From Mogibacterium sp. (GTDB lineage Bacteria; Bacillota; Clostridia; Peptostreptococcales; Anaerovoracaceae), in NCBI GenBank assembly GCA_024403055.1, contig JAKSSO010000008.1:1-35429 (forward strand): a stretch of 35,429 nucleotides of DNA. Reading direction: 5' to 3'. Within the stretch, counting starts at the first letter, position 1. Each line of letters opens with the position of its first letter. The notes below the pieces were generated by a model. It was not told where the DNA came from and did not search any database. It saw only the letters and a list, made by a program, of their open reading frames with translations. The translations under genes and the position numbers were made by a program. Positions 17,843 to 24,712 of this stretch are shown here, in pieces.

Positions 17843-20800
17843 ATGTTAAAACTATATACCGGAAGAGAAAATACTGATAAGGAACGTTTCATCTATGAGC
17901 ACATCAGTGGTGAGACCTTTGTTCTGGTGCCTAATCAGTATACTCTCGTAGCGGAGGAGCAGGCTCTGCACTACATGGGCACGGCCTGTCTTTTTGATGT
18001 CGAGATACTGTCCATGAACAGGCTGGGGCTTCGCATCCTGACCGAACAGGGTCTTGAATCAACAAGAATGCTGGACAAGTACGGCAGATTCATGCTGCTC
18101 AACAGGATAATCAAGTCGCGCAGAGACGAGCTTGACATATTCTCGGACAGCTGCGGCAAGATAAGCTTTACCTCAATGGTGAATGACTTTATCTCTCAGT
18201 TCAAGCAGCAGGAATGCAGCATGGAAGAGATCAGGGAAATGCTCTCTGCCGAGACAGACGAGCTGCTTCGTGCCAAGCTGACCGAACTGTCGGGTATTGT
18301 TGAACAGTATGAGGAGTCCATAAAGGACGTTTATACCGACTCCGAAGACTATATTGCAATGTATGTGAATGCGATCAGTGATTCCTCTCTGATCGCCGGA
18401 AAGAATATATGGATTTACGGTTACGACAGCATCACGCCTAAATTCCTGAATGCAGTCATGGAACTGGCGAAGAAGGCCGAGAGTGTCAACTTTGTCATCA
18501 ACAGGACCGATTTCGGTCTGGATGAGCTTGTGCTGAGGAAGATATATGCTGTTGCAGCAGAGAAGGATGTCGAGATCACCGAGTCGGCTATCGGCACGGA
18601 ATATGTTCTCGACAAAAGCGAGACTGTCGCAAGGATAGAGCGCTCGCTCTGGAATGATGCATCAGCAGCGGCAGACAGGGAAGAAAACAGGGAATTCCTG
18701 CCGGAGGACCTTACCCTGGTAAGATCTGCCAATCCTTATTATGAGGCTGAAACAGCAGCAGTATATGTATGGCATCTCATCAGGGACCTCGGATACAGAA
18801 TGAGGGATATCCAGATAATAGCGAATGATGAAGGTGCGATGCAGCCGATCGTGAGGAGAACATTCGAGGAATACGGCCTTAGAGTATTCATGGATCAGTC
18901 GAGGAGCATCACTGATGCGTCGGCTGTCAGCTTTATAGTAAATCAGCTGTGGTTCCTTAAATACAGAGACGGAACAGACGATCTGCTGTCAATGCTCAAG
19001 ACGGGGATGGCGGGCTTCTCGCGCGAGGAGATAGAGCAGCTCGAAAATTATGTGCGCAGATATCGCATCAGAGGAACGATGTGGCTGCGTGAATTCAAAT
19101 ATGGGGCCGGAGAATACGGCGAAGAATTTGCACAGCTTGAGGCGATGAGAAAACGTATCGCCGAATCGATCGTCAGACTCGGAGCAATTGCAGGTGCGTC
19201 CAAAGTCAGTGCTTTCACTGAAATAAAGGCTGCAGATAATGTTGAGGAATTCGTCAGACTTTTCAGAGAGTATCTTGAAGATGAATGGCAGCTGAGCGAA
19301 CAGGTGGAGAAAGTCGCCAATGAACAGATAGGCAGGAACTTCCGCGAGGAAGCGCAGAGAGACATGCAGGCATATCTTGTAGCTCTGGATCTGCTGGATC
19401 AGATGGTGGAGATCATGGGCGATGAGCCTATGGACCTGAACGAGTTCATAGATATATATACTACGGGACTGGCTAATATCGAGGTCGGAGTAATTCCGCC
19501 GACTGTCGACGGTCTGTCGATGGGAACGATGATCAGGACAAGACCGAGACCGGCCAAAGCGGTCGTCGTACTCGGAGCGAACGAGGGAACGCTTCCGCTG
19601 CAGCCTTCGACCGAAGGACTGTTCTCGATCGATGAGAAGAAATTCTTCAGAGACAGGGGATTTGCGCTCGGCACGCTTGACGATATCAAGATGGATGAGG
19701 AAAATGCGGCAATGTATCGCATGCTGTCAAAACCGTCCGAGAAGCTGTATATCAGCTGGTCAATGACGGATGTGGATGGCGCGGAAGCTGCGGCATCACC
19801 GCTTGTGGATCAGCTGATCGAACTTTTCCCGAGGATCAAAACAGATGAACTCATCAGGAAGGATGTTATCAGTGCAGGATGGAGCATTGATTCGGTCAAC
19901 TCGCCGCGTGAGACGATAAGACATCTCATCAATCATCTTAAGGACAAGAACACGCCGAGGGAAATGGACGCGCTTACTCAGGCGCTGATAGCGTGGTTTG
20001 AGAATAATGATGACGAGGAGCTGCAGATCATGCTGAAGGCAGCGCAGGATGAGAATGATCCTCATCCTATAGGAAAGAAACTGGCGACCGGACTGTATGG
20101 CTCAAGGGATGGCAGCTTGAGTCTCAGTGCTTCGTCGATAAGCAGTTACTTTGACTGCCCGTTCAAGTATTTCGTCTCAAAGGGGCTCAGACCTCTGGAA
20201 GAGAGGGAGTTTGCGGCTGATTCGAGATCAATAGGTGAGCTTTATCATGAATGCCTGCAGCGCATAGCGAAGAGGATGATCGACGACGGTGAGTTCGGCA
20301 GGAGAGTTGCTGAATGTACGGCGGAAGAGCTGGATGAGATCGTTTCGGCAGAACTCGATTCCATTGCGGGAAGCTATAACGAGGGCCTTTTCATTTCGAC
20401 CGAAAACGAAGAGTTCAGGCTTGACCGTATCAAGGAGATATGTGCCAAGGCTGCACGTGAGATGGCGGAACAGCTGGCAACAGGAAATGTGAGATCGGCG
20501 AAATTCGAAGAGCCTTTCGGACGTGGCGGAGAACTAAGACCGATAGAATTTGACGCGGACGGAGTCAGAGTCTATGTCGAGGGTAAGATCGACCGTGCTG
20601 ACATGATGGTCATAGGCGATGAGGAAGAGCCTGACAGGGTAAGGATCATCGATTACAAGACGGGTTCGGACAAATTCGATGCATGGAAGATGAGTCACGG
20701 CTACAAGATGCAGCTGATGATATACATGATGTCGGCTCTCGGCGAGTATGAACCTGCCGGAATGTTCTATATCAATATCAAGGACCCGATACTCAAATTC

Positions 20801-21184
20801 AATGATGTGGATGACAACAAGGTCATCAGAGGCCATGAGCAGAGTATACTGGAAGAAGCCGGAGAGAATGCCTTCAAGCTTAATGGTGCGTATGTCAGTG
20901 AGCCGGGTGTTCTGGAGGCAATGCCTGCATCAGCTCTCGCGGGCAGGAAGAGCCTCAGCAGAGAGGAATTCGAGCAGCTGAAGAACGATGTAAGCGAGCG
21001 GATCAAAGAGATAGCGACCGGCATCATCGAGGGAAAGATATCGATAAGGCCGTTCAAGGATAATAAAAAACTCGTATGTAATTACTGCGACTACAGGTCC
21101 ATCTGCAGGAGAGATCGCGAATATGTGCGCAACAGCGGACGCGAGATCCCGCCGCAGAAGAAAAAGAAAAAAGACGAGGAATAA
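17843..21184 (+). CDS. addB: AddB-type helicase/nuclease subunit with divergent P-loop
   Basis: AddB works with AddA to resect double-strand DNA breaks for recombination. The protein has 1113 residues, close to the usual 1150. The start MLKLYTGRENTDKERF aligns with the family P-loop region but lacks the GRxGSGKT consensus; LVPNQYTLVAEEQAL then matches the next motif. The C-terminal PD-(D/E)XK nuclease is present (GELYHECLQRI, EGKIDRADM, RIIDYKTGSDKFD near 936). Four cysteines fit the AddB iron-sulfur site: one in YFDCPFKYF near 770 and three in CNYCDYRSIC near 1080. No addA follows, although addB and addA are usually adjacent. A stand-alone RexB/AddB-like nuclease remains possible. The basic tail (PPQKKKKKDEE) is unremarkable. 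Confidence 0.9.
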   Translation: MLKLYTGRENTDKERFIYEHISGETFVLVPNQYTLVAEEQALHYMGTACLFDVEILSMNRLGLRILTEQGLESTRMLDKYGRFMLLNRIIKSRRDELDIFSDSCGKISFTSMVNDFISQFKQQECSMEEIREMLSAETDELLRAKLTELSGIVEQYEESIKDVYTDSEDYIAMYVNAISDSSLIAGKNIWIYGYDSITPKFLNAVMELAKKAESVNFVINRTDFGLDELVLRKIYAVAAEKDVEITESAIGTEYVLDKSETVARIERSLWNDASAAADREENREFLPEDLTLVRSANPYYEAETAAVYVWHLIRDLGYRMRDIQIIANDEGAMQPIVRRTFEEYGLRVFMDQSRSITDASAVSFIVNQLWFLKYRDGTDDLLSMLKTGMAGFSREEIEQLENYVRRYRIRGTMWLREFKYGAGEYGEEFAQLEAMRKRIAESIVRLGAIAGASKVSAFTEIKAADNVEEFVRLFREYLEDEWQLSEQVEKVANEQIGRNFREEAQRDMQAYLVALDLLDQMVEIMGDEPMDLNEFIDIYTTGLANIEVGVIPPTVDGLSMGTMIRTRPRPAKAVVVLGANEGTLPLQPSTEGLFSIDEKKFFRDRGFALGTLDDIKMDEENAAMYRMLSKPSEKLYISWSMTDVDGAEAAASPLVDQLIELFPRIKTDELIRKDVISAGWSIDSVNSPRETIRHLINHLKDKNTPREMDALTQALIAWFENNDDEELQIMLKAAQDENDPHPIGKKLATGLYGSRDGSLSLSASSISSYFDCPFKYFVSKGLRPLEEREFAADSRSIGELYHECLQRIAKRMIDDGEFGRRVAECTAEELDEIVSAELDSIAGSYNEGLFISTENEEFRLDRIKEICAKAAREMAEQLATGNVRSAKFEEPFGRGGELRPIEFDADGVRVYVEGKIDRADMMVIGDEEEPDRVRIIDYKTGSDKFDAWKMSHGYKMQLMIYMMSALGEYEPAGMFYINIKDPILKFNDVDDNKVIRGHEQSILEEAGENAFKLNGAYVSEPGVLEAMPASALAGRKSLSREEFEQLKNDVSERIKEIATGIIEGKISIRPFKDNKKLVCNYCDYRSICRRDREYVRNSGREIPPQKKKKKDEE

Positions 21185-21192
21185 TATTTTAA

Positions 21193-22005
21193 GTGGAGAT
21201 AATATCAATAGGGAGCAGCAGCTCGGGAAATTCATATATCATCAAAGCGGGTTCGATGAACCTGCTTCTTGATGTGGGCCTGTCAGCGACTAAGATCCTG
21301 AAGGCCATGGAAATGTGTGATATCAGCCCGGAGGAACTGGATGCTGTTCTTATAACCCATGAGCATATCGATCATGTCAGAAGCGTCAGGGCAGTCGCGA
21401 GAAAATGTGAGAACGCGAGATTCTATGCGAGCCTGGGAACTCAGAGTGGCGCTTCGTGTTTTTCGTATGTTGATGTGGAGCGTGTCGTGACTGTAGGACG
21501 CGGCGATAGTGTGATACTGGGCGATGTGGAGATAAGATGTTTTGGCCTGTCACATGACGCGTGCGAGCCTGTGGGATACTCGATTCTTGCAAATGGAGAA
21601 CAGCTGACTGTTGTGACTGACACGGGCATCGTGACTGAGGAAATATTCGAGGAAATGCGAACAGCGGATATTCTGGTGTTTGAGGCCAATCATGAGGAGG
21701 AGCTGCTGATGTACGGACCGTACCCTTACAGTGTAAAACTCAGGATCAAGAGCGATCGAGGACATCTGTCGAATGTCAGCTCCGCTGAGACGCTGGTAAA
21801 GCTGCTCGATGAACGCAGTGCGTGTGACGGAGCGGAGATCCCGTCGATCATGCTGGCACATCTGAGCGAGAAAAACAATACGCCGTATCAGGCCCGACTG
21901 ACCATAGAAGAGATCATGAGAGCACACGGATATGAGGCGGAGAAGGATTACATAATGACGATCGCGGCCATGGAAGGGCTGACGTCGATAGGTAAAGGAA
22001 TATAG
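21193..22005 (+). CDS. MBL-fold metallo-hydrolase, YycJ/WalJ-like
   Basis: The protein has 270 residues with a GTG start (MEIISIGSSSSGNSYIIKAG), which matches the usual start of this family. The ribosome site is weak: GAGGA lies 12 bases upstream inside the end of addB. The metal-binding motif THEHIDHVRSV is near residue 55. Further ligands are expected in LSHDACEPVGYSI, VVTDTG and FEANHEEELL. YycJ/WalJ proteins are cytoplasmic MBL hydrolases often found near the walRK operon and rlmH in Firmicutes; a 5'-3' exonuclease role has been proposed. The close link to rlmH (2 bases between genes) fits that family context. The walRK genes themselves are not in the window. Confidence 0.9.
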   Translation: MEIISIGSSSSGNSYIIKAGSMNLLLDVGLSATKILKAMEMCDISPEELDAVLITHEHIDHVRSVRAVARKCENARFYASLGTQSGASCFSYVDVERVVTVGRGDSVILGDVEIRCFGLSHDACEPVGYSILANGEQLTVVTDTGIVTEEIFEEMRTADILVFEANHEEELLMYGPYPYSVKLRIKSDRGHLSNVSSAETLVKLLDERSACDGAEIPSIMLAHLSEKNNTPYQARLTIEEIMRAHGYEAEKDYIMTIAAMEGLTSIGKGI

Positions 22006-22007
22006 AG

Positions 22008-22484
22008 ATGAATATCAATGTTATCTGCATAGGAAAGATCAAGGAGAAGTACTGGACGGCTGCCATAGAGGAGTACAGTAAGAGGTTGTCCAGGTTCTGT
22101 TCGCTGAAGATCATCGAACTTAAGGAGGCGCCTCTGCCTAAGAATGCTTCTGCTGCTGATGAACAGAAGGTGATCGAGAAGGAAGGTGAAGCGATCCTCG
22201 GCAGGATAGGTGAGGGAGACTATGTGATCGCGCTCGAGGTCGAGGGCAAGCTGTACAGCTCGGAAGATCTTGCCCGTGAGATCGAGTCGGCCGCTTTCGG
22301 GCACTCGACTGTGGATCTTGTCATCGGCGGCAGCCTCGGTCTCAGCAGCGGCGTGAAACGCCGTGCCGACCTCGGCCTGTCTTTCGGCAGAATTACACTG
22401 CCGCATCAGCTGGCCCGTGTGGTATTATTGGAGCAGATCTACAGAGCATATAAAATTATTAATAATGAAACATATCACAAATAG
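22008..22484 (+). CDS. rlmH: 23S rRNA pseudouridine-1915 N3-methyltransferase RlmH
   Basis: RlmH is a SPOUT-class enzyme that uses S-adenosylmethionine to methylate pseudouridine 1915 in helix 69 of 23S rRNA on the assembled 70S ribosome. The protein has 158 residues, the standard length. The N-terminus MNINVICIGKIKEKYW and the C-terminal knot (VIGGSLGLSSGV, then FGRITLPHQLARVVLLEQIYRA and ending YHK) are diagnostic. It starts 2 bases after the MBL gene stop. The 58-residue ORF follows 17 bases later. Confidence 0.97.
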   Translation: MNINVICIGKIKEKYWTAAIEEYSKRLSRFCSLKIIELKEAPLPKNASAADEQKVIEKEGEAILGRIGEGDYVIALEVEGKLYSSEDLAREIESAAFGHSTVDLVIGGSLGLSSGVKRRADLGLSFGRITLPHQLARVVLLEQIYRAYKIINNETYHK

Positions 22485-22501
22485 AGAGGAAAGAAGATAC
22501 A

Positions 22502-22678
22502 ATGGCTAATAAGTACAGTAAGAGCAATACCTCTGCAAAAGAGAGGGACAAACAATACATGAAGGACTATGAAAAATCCCGCAATCGCCTTAACAAGAGT
22601 GCAAAGATCATGGCAATCGTTATGGCAGTTGTAATGATTATTTTCGCATTCATCGGAGCGATTGCATTTATGTTTTAA
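22502..22678 (+). CDS. 58-residue membrane peptide, unrecognised
   Basis: A short open frame begins MANKYSKSNTSAKERDKQYM, with AGAGGAAAG about 8 bases before the ATG. The first 35 residues are highly charged and lysine/arginine-rich. Residues 36-58 form one hydrophobic segment (IMAIVMAVVMIIFAFIGAIA) that ends the protein, so it is tail-anchored or a single-pass peptide with its basic part in the cytoplasm. It lies 17 bases after rlmH and is probably the last gene of that group. I do not recognise the family. The ribosome site and composition make it likely to be real. Confidence 0.7.
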   Translation: MANKYSKSNTSAKERDKQYMKDYEKSRNRLNKSAKIMAIVMAVVMIIFAFIGAIAFMF

Positions 22679-22698
22679 ACAGCAAAACTGTTAATACA

Positions 22699-22727
22699 TT
22701 GCACCTCATTGAATGGCTTTATATAAT
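22699..22727 (+). promoter_or_regulatory. Sigma-A-type promoter before the zinc-ribbon gene
   Basis: TTGCAC (22699-22704) and a perfect TATAAT (22722-22727) are 17 bases apart. The -35 keeps the TTG core only. It lies in the gap after the 58-residue gene and starts a separate unit at 22795. Confidence 0.6.
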
Positions 22728-22794
22728 AACGATGTAGTATATGTGTTCAGAGATCGATACCGCTTTAATATGTTAATAGTAGGGAGGCATCAAT

Positions 22795-23385
22795 ATGTTA
22801 CACGCATTTACAAGAAACTATAATGATCTTAGCTCTGATGCAGGTTTCCAGTTTGAATTTCACTGTGACTGCTGCGGCAATGGGTATAAATCAACCTTTA
22901 AAGAGTCATCAACATATGATCAGCGCCAGATGCTGAATGATATCGGCAGAAAAGCTGAAGCACTTAACAACATACTGGGCGGAAAGCTCGGAGGCGTCGG
23001 ATGGAATGTGGCACGAGGTGCGGATGCAATAAAAAACAGAGTAGATTCCAGAGGACCTGAATGGAGAAGAGAGCAAGAGCAGGCTTTTGACGAGGCACAG
23101 GAAGAGGTCAGACCGTATTTCCGTAAATGCCCGGCTTGTAATAAGTGGGTATGTGAGGACTGCTGGAACAATGATGAGAATCTGTGCATCAGTTGTGCTC
23201 CTCGTGAGAGCTCATATGTTGCAAAAGCACGCAATGAGGCCATGAGACGTGAAATCAATGTCGCAGTTGAGAATTCAAATGTATGGCATGGTACACTTGA
23301 GAAAAGAACAACAGTATGTCCTAATTGCGGCAAGCAGAACGATCCGAGCAGCGCTTTCTGCTCCGGATGTGGAACAAAGTTATAA
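22795..23385 (+). CDS. Zinc-ribbon protein of unknown function
   Basis: The protein has 196 residues and AGGGAGG before the ATG. It has three sets of cysteines. CDCCG lies near residue 25. A treble-clef-like group spans about 110-135 (CPACNKWVCEDCW, then CISC). A C-terminal zinc ribbon of the common zinc_ribbon_2 type reads CPNCGKQN and FCSGCGTKL. The middle (about 40-105) is charged and probably helical, with a glycine-rich hinge (NNILGGKLGGVGWNVARGA). No membrane segment or signal peptide is present, so it is cytoplasmic. No enzyme motif is visible. It has its own promoter and is followed by a weak terminator and a second unknown gene. Confidence 0.85.
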   Translation: MLHAFTRNYNDLSSDAGFQFEFHCDCCGNGYKSTFKESSTYDQRQMLNDIGRKAEALNNILGGKLGGVGWNVARGADAIKNRVDSRGPEWRREQEQAFDEAQEEVRPYFRKCPACNKWVCEDCWNNDENLCISCAPRESSYVAKARNEAMRREINVAVENSNVWHGTLEKRTTVCPNCGKQNDPSSAFCSGCGTKL

Positions 23386-23400
23386 TACGATTTTTAAGAT

Positions 23401-23424
23401 GCGAGGGGCTATGCTCCTCGCTTT
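23401..23424 (+). terminator. Weak terminator-like hairpin after the zinc-ribbon gene
   Basis: GCGAGGGGC pairs with GCTCCTCGC around a TAT loop (9 base pairs, one G-U). Only TTT follows before a C, so read-through into the next gene is likely. Confidence 0.6.
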
Positions 23425-23448
23425 CTATATGAAATAAGGAGGCTGATC

Positions 23449-23940
23449 ATGGAAAACAGATTTATGCAACTGGTTAAAGAAAATGGCGGATTTGAGTATG
23501 TGCTGGGCTTCATCAACGATGTAGATCACTTCATCGGTGGAGTAGATGACAAGCTGTGGTATTTCATTGATGATGGGAAAAAACAGGAATGCTGGATGGC
23601 ATCATATGCGGGAGATTCCTGGAAAGATTACCACTATGTAGTAAAAGGAGAGAAGGTTACCAAGGAGGAGATTGAGCCCGGAACAACAATGGGCATGATC
23701 CTTGAAAAGGCATATTTCTATCAGAAAGAGATCGAGGAAAGTGGCAGAAAGCCTGCTATGACAGAGGTAAGAAGCTACCCTGTGCGACACTATACATACG
23801 CATTCGGTGAAAGAGCCTACGATATTTCAGATGAATATGGAGTAACAGTATGCTATTCATATATTAATGATGAATCAGTGGGATTCAGAGTAAGAGATAT
23901 TAAGGTGGGCGAAAGTGTTACTGCGCCTGATCTTCAATAG
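23449..23940 (+). CDS. Hypothetical protein, 163 residues
   Basis: The ATG has a strong AAGGAGG site 6 bases upstream. I do not recognise a family. The protein is rich in aromatic and acidic residues, with no signal peptide, membrane segment or cysteine cluster. Segments such as KLWYFIDDGKKQECWMASYA, VRHYTYAFGERAYDISDEYG and VGFRVRDIKVG suggest a mostly beta soluble fold. A helix is likely around residues 80-100. It lies downstream of the zinc-ribbon gene with only a weak terminator between, so the two may be co-transcribed. It is followed by a 457-base non-coding region. Confidence 0.75.
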   Translation: MENRFMQLVKENGGFEYVLGFINDVDHFIGGVDDKLWYFIDDGKKQECWMASYAGDSWKDYHYVVKGEKVTKEEIEPGTTMGMILEKAYFYQKEIEESGRKPAMTEVRSYPVRHYTYAFGERAYDISDEYGVTVCYSYINDESVGFRVRDIKVGESVTAPDLQ

Positions 23941-23985
23941 AGAGCTCGAGATCAATGGCCGAGGATGGCATAGACCTTAAAATTG

Positions 23986-24003
23986 CCGGTGCATCAGCAC
24001 CGG
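23986..24003 (+). other. Perfect GC-rich hairpin followed by an A-run
   Basis: CCGGTGC and GCACCGG enclose an ATCA loop (7 perfect base pairs). Seven A residues follow on the + strand, so it is not a classic terminator in this direction. It may form the 3' end of the 23449-23940 transcript by another mechanism, or lie between the two halves of a promoter for the downstream RNA (TTGCCG 23983-23988, AAAAAT 24006-24011). Confidence 0.5.
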
Positions 24004-24025
24004 AAAAAAATAAACAGTAAAAAGT

Positions 24026-24184
24026 ATAAGCCCTTTACTGTCCTGTGTTACCAGAGTGTTGTTCGCCGATGGTCCTGCTGCCTGAGATTTTCAGAGCAGG
24101 TCAGGCAGGCCTACTCCTTTTATGCAAATTTCTATGAAAAAACAACCTTCAACCTACGCACGGAAGGAGATATTGCGGGCTTAT
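24026..24184 (+). ncRNA. Candidate structured RNA before the ATPase operon
   Basis: No convincing gene lies here. The ends ATAAGCCC (24026-24033) and GGGCTTAT (24177-24184) pair perfectly. Inside, TCC-T-GTGT (24041-24048) pairs with GCACGGA (24158-24164) and GTTGTT (24058-24063) with AACAAC (24141-24146). The apex holds two mutually exclusive hairpins: CTGCCTGA (24078-24085) with TCAGGCAG (24101-24108), or CCTGCT plus CTGA (24074-24085) with TCAGAGCAGG (24091-24100). A U-rich tract follows on the + strand. The rod with internal loops, about 160 bases long, recalls 6S RNA, but I cannot align it to that family. The strand is uncertain: on the - strand a CAGTAAA/TTTACTG hairpin with a T-tract also looks terminator-like. 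Confidence 0.35.
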
Positions 24185-24217
24185 TTTGTATTTTTTGTCT
24201 CTATTAAACAATTACAG

Positions 24218-24260
24218 AACGCTTCTTTAAGTTGAAATTACTGGGATACAGGCGTTTTTT
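24218..24260 (+). terminator. Weak terminator-like element after the candidate RNA
   Basis: AACGC (24218-24222) can pair with GCGTT (24252-24256), and the T-run continues to 24260. The stem is only 5 base pairs with a long loop, so this is a low-confidence call. Confidence 0.25.
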
Positions 24261-24282
24261 GTTTTGAAAAATCTTGTTTTAT

Positions 24283-24311
24283 TTGTAGTGCAAATTGCTG
24301 GAGGTTATAAT
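24283..24311 (+). promoter_or_regulatory. Promoter of the V-type ATPase operon
   Basis: TTGTAG (24283-24288) and TATAAT (24306-24311) have 17-base spacing. Transcription would start near 24318, giving a leader of about 80 bases before the first ATPase gene. Confidence 0.6.
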
Positions 24312-24324
24312 ATAAGTGCAAATT
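24287..24324 (+). repeat. Direct repeat AGTGCAAATT flanking the -10 box (possible operator)
   Basis: Identical 10-base copies lie at 24287-24296 and 24315-24324, 28 bases apart start to start. One overlaps the end of the -35 box and the spacer; the other covers the likely start site. The core TGCAAATT occurs again at 24123-24130 inside the candidate RNA. A repressor binding both sites would block RNA polymerase; no candidate regulator gene is adjacent. Confidence 0.4.
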
Positions 24325-24338
24325 ATTTGTGAGCACAA

Positions 24339-24359
24339 AAGGCACCTTATGGGTACCTT
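24339..24359 (+). other. Small hairpin in the ATPase leader
   Basis: AAGGCACC and GGTACCTT pair with one C-A mismatch around a five-base loop. It ends about 20 bases before the GGAAAGGAAG ribosome site, so it should not mask it. Confidence 0.4.
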
Positions 24360-24397
24360 CCAAATGAAAGTGGCTCATGAAGGAAAGGAAGTAACTT

Positions 24398-24712
24398 ATG
24401 TCGATAGCAGATATTGAGAAAGTTAGAGCCGCTGAAGCTGCTGCCGAAGCATTGCGCAGAAAGGCAGAAGAAGAAATGGCTCAGATCATCTCATCAGGCA
24501 AGAAAGAAGCCAGAGATCTCATCGAGAAAGCAGGCAAGGATGCCGAAGATGCTTACAAGGCAGCAATAGAAAAAGCTGACAAGCTGGCATCTGAGGCTTA
24601 TGACAAGACGATCGAAGCTCAGAAAGCTGTCTGTGAGAAGATCAAGACTGACGGCCGTGCAAAGATAGACGGTGTGATAGATGATATCGTCGGAAAGGTA
24701 ACGGGTATCTAA
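24398..24712 (+). CDS. ntpF: V-type ATPase peripheral-stalk subunit (G/H type)
   Basis: The protein has 104 residues and is almost entirely charged and alanine-rich, with a continuous heptad-like pattern (KVRAAEAAAEALRRKAEEEM and so on), as expected for the long coiled coil that pairs with subunit E to form the peripheral stalk. It is the first gene of the operon, the position of ntpF in Enterococcus hirae and ahaH in archaea. Its ribosome site is GGAAAGGAAG. Its stop shares one base with the start of the subunit I gene. The sequence itself is low in family-specific motifs, so the call rests partly on position. Confidence 0.85.
   Translation: MSIADIEKVRAAEAAAEALRRKAEEEMAQIISSGKKEARDLIEKAGKDAEDAYKAAIEKADKLASEAYDKTIEAQKAVCEKIKTDGRAKIDGVIDDIVGKVTGI

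Noticed and set aside
24035..24120. - strand resemblance to a glycine riboswitch (TCTCAGGCAGCAGGACC, later ACAGGACAG)
   Set aside because: The conserved GCCGAAGG-type core and GGAGAG partner are not convincingly present, and no - strand gene lies downstream to be controlled. An Infernal search would settle it.
23983..24207. A 74-codon + strand frame in the non-coding region
   Set aside because: It has no proper ribosome site, starts inside a GC-rich hairpin, and its composition (many Cys, Phe and Tyr) is unlike the real genes around it. The base-pairing pattern explains the region better.
24240..24260. CTGGGATACAGGCG as part of a riboswitch
   Set aside because: It resembles a short piece of known glycine riboswitches, but no other element is at the right distance on that strand.
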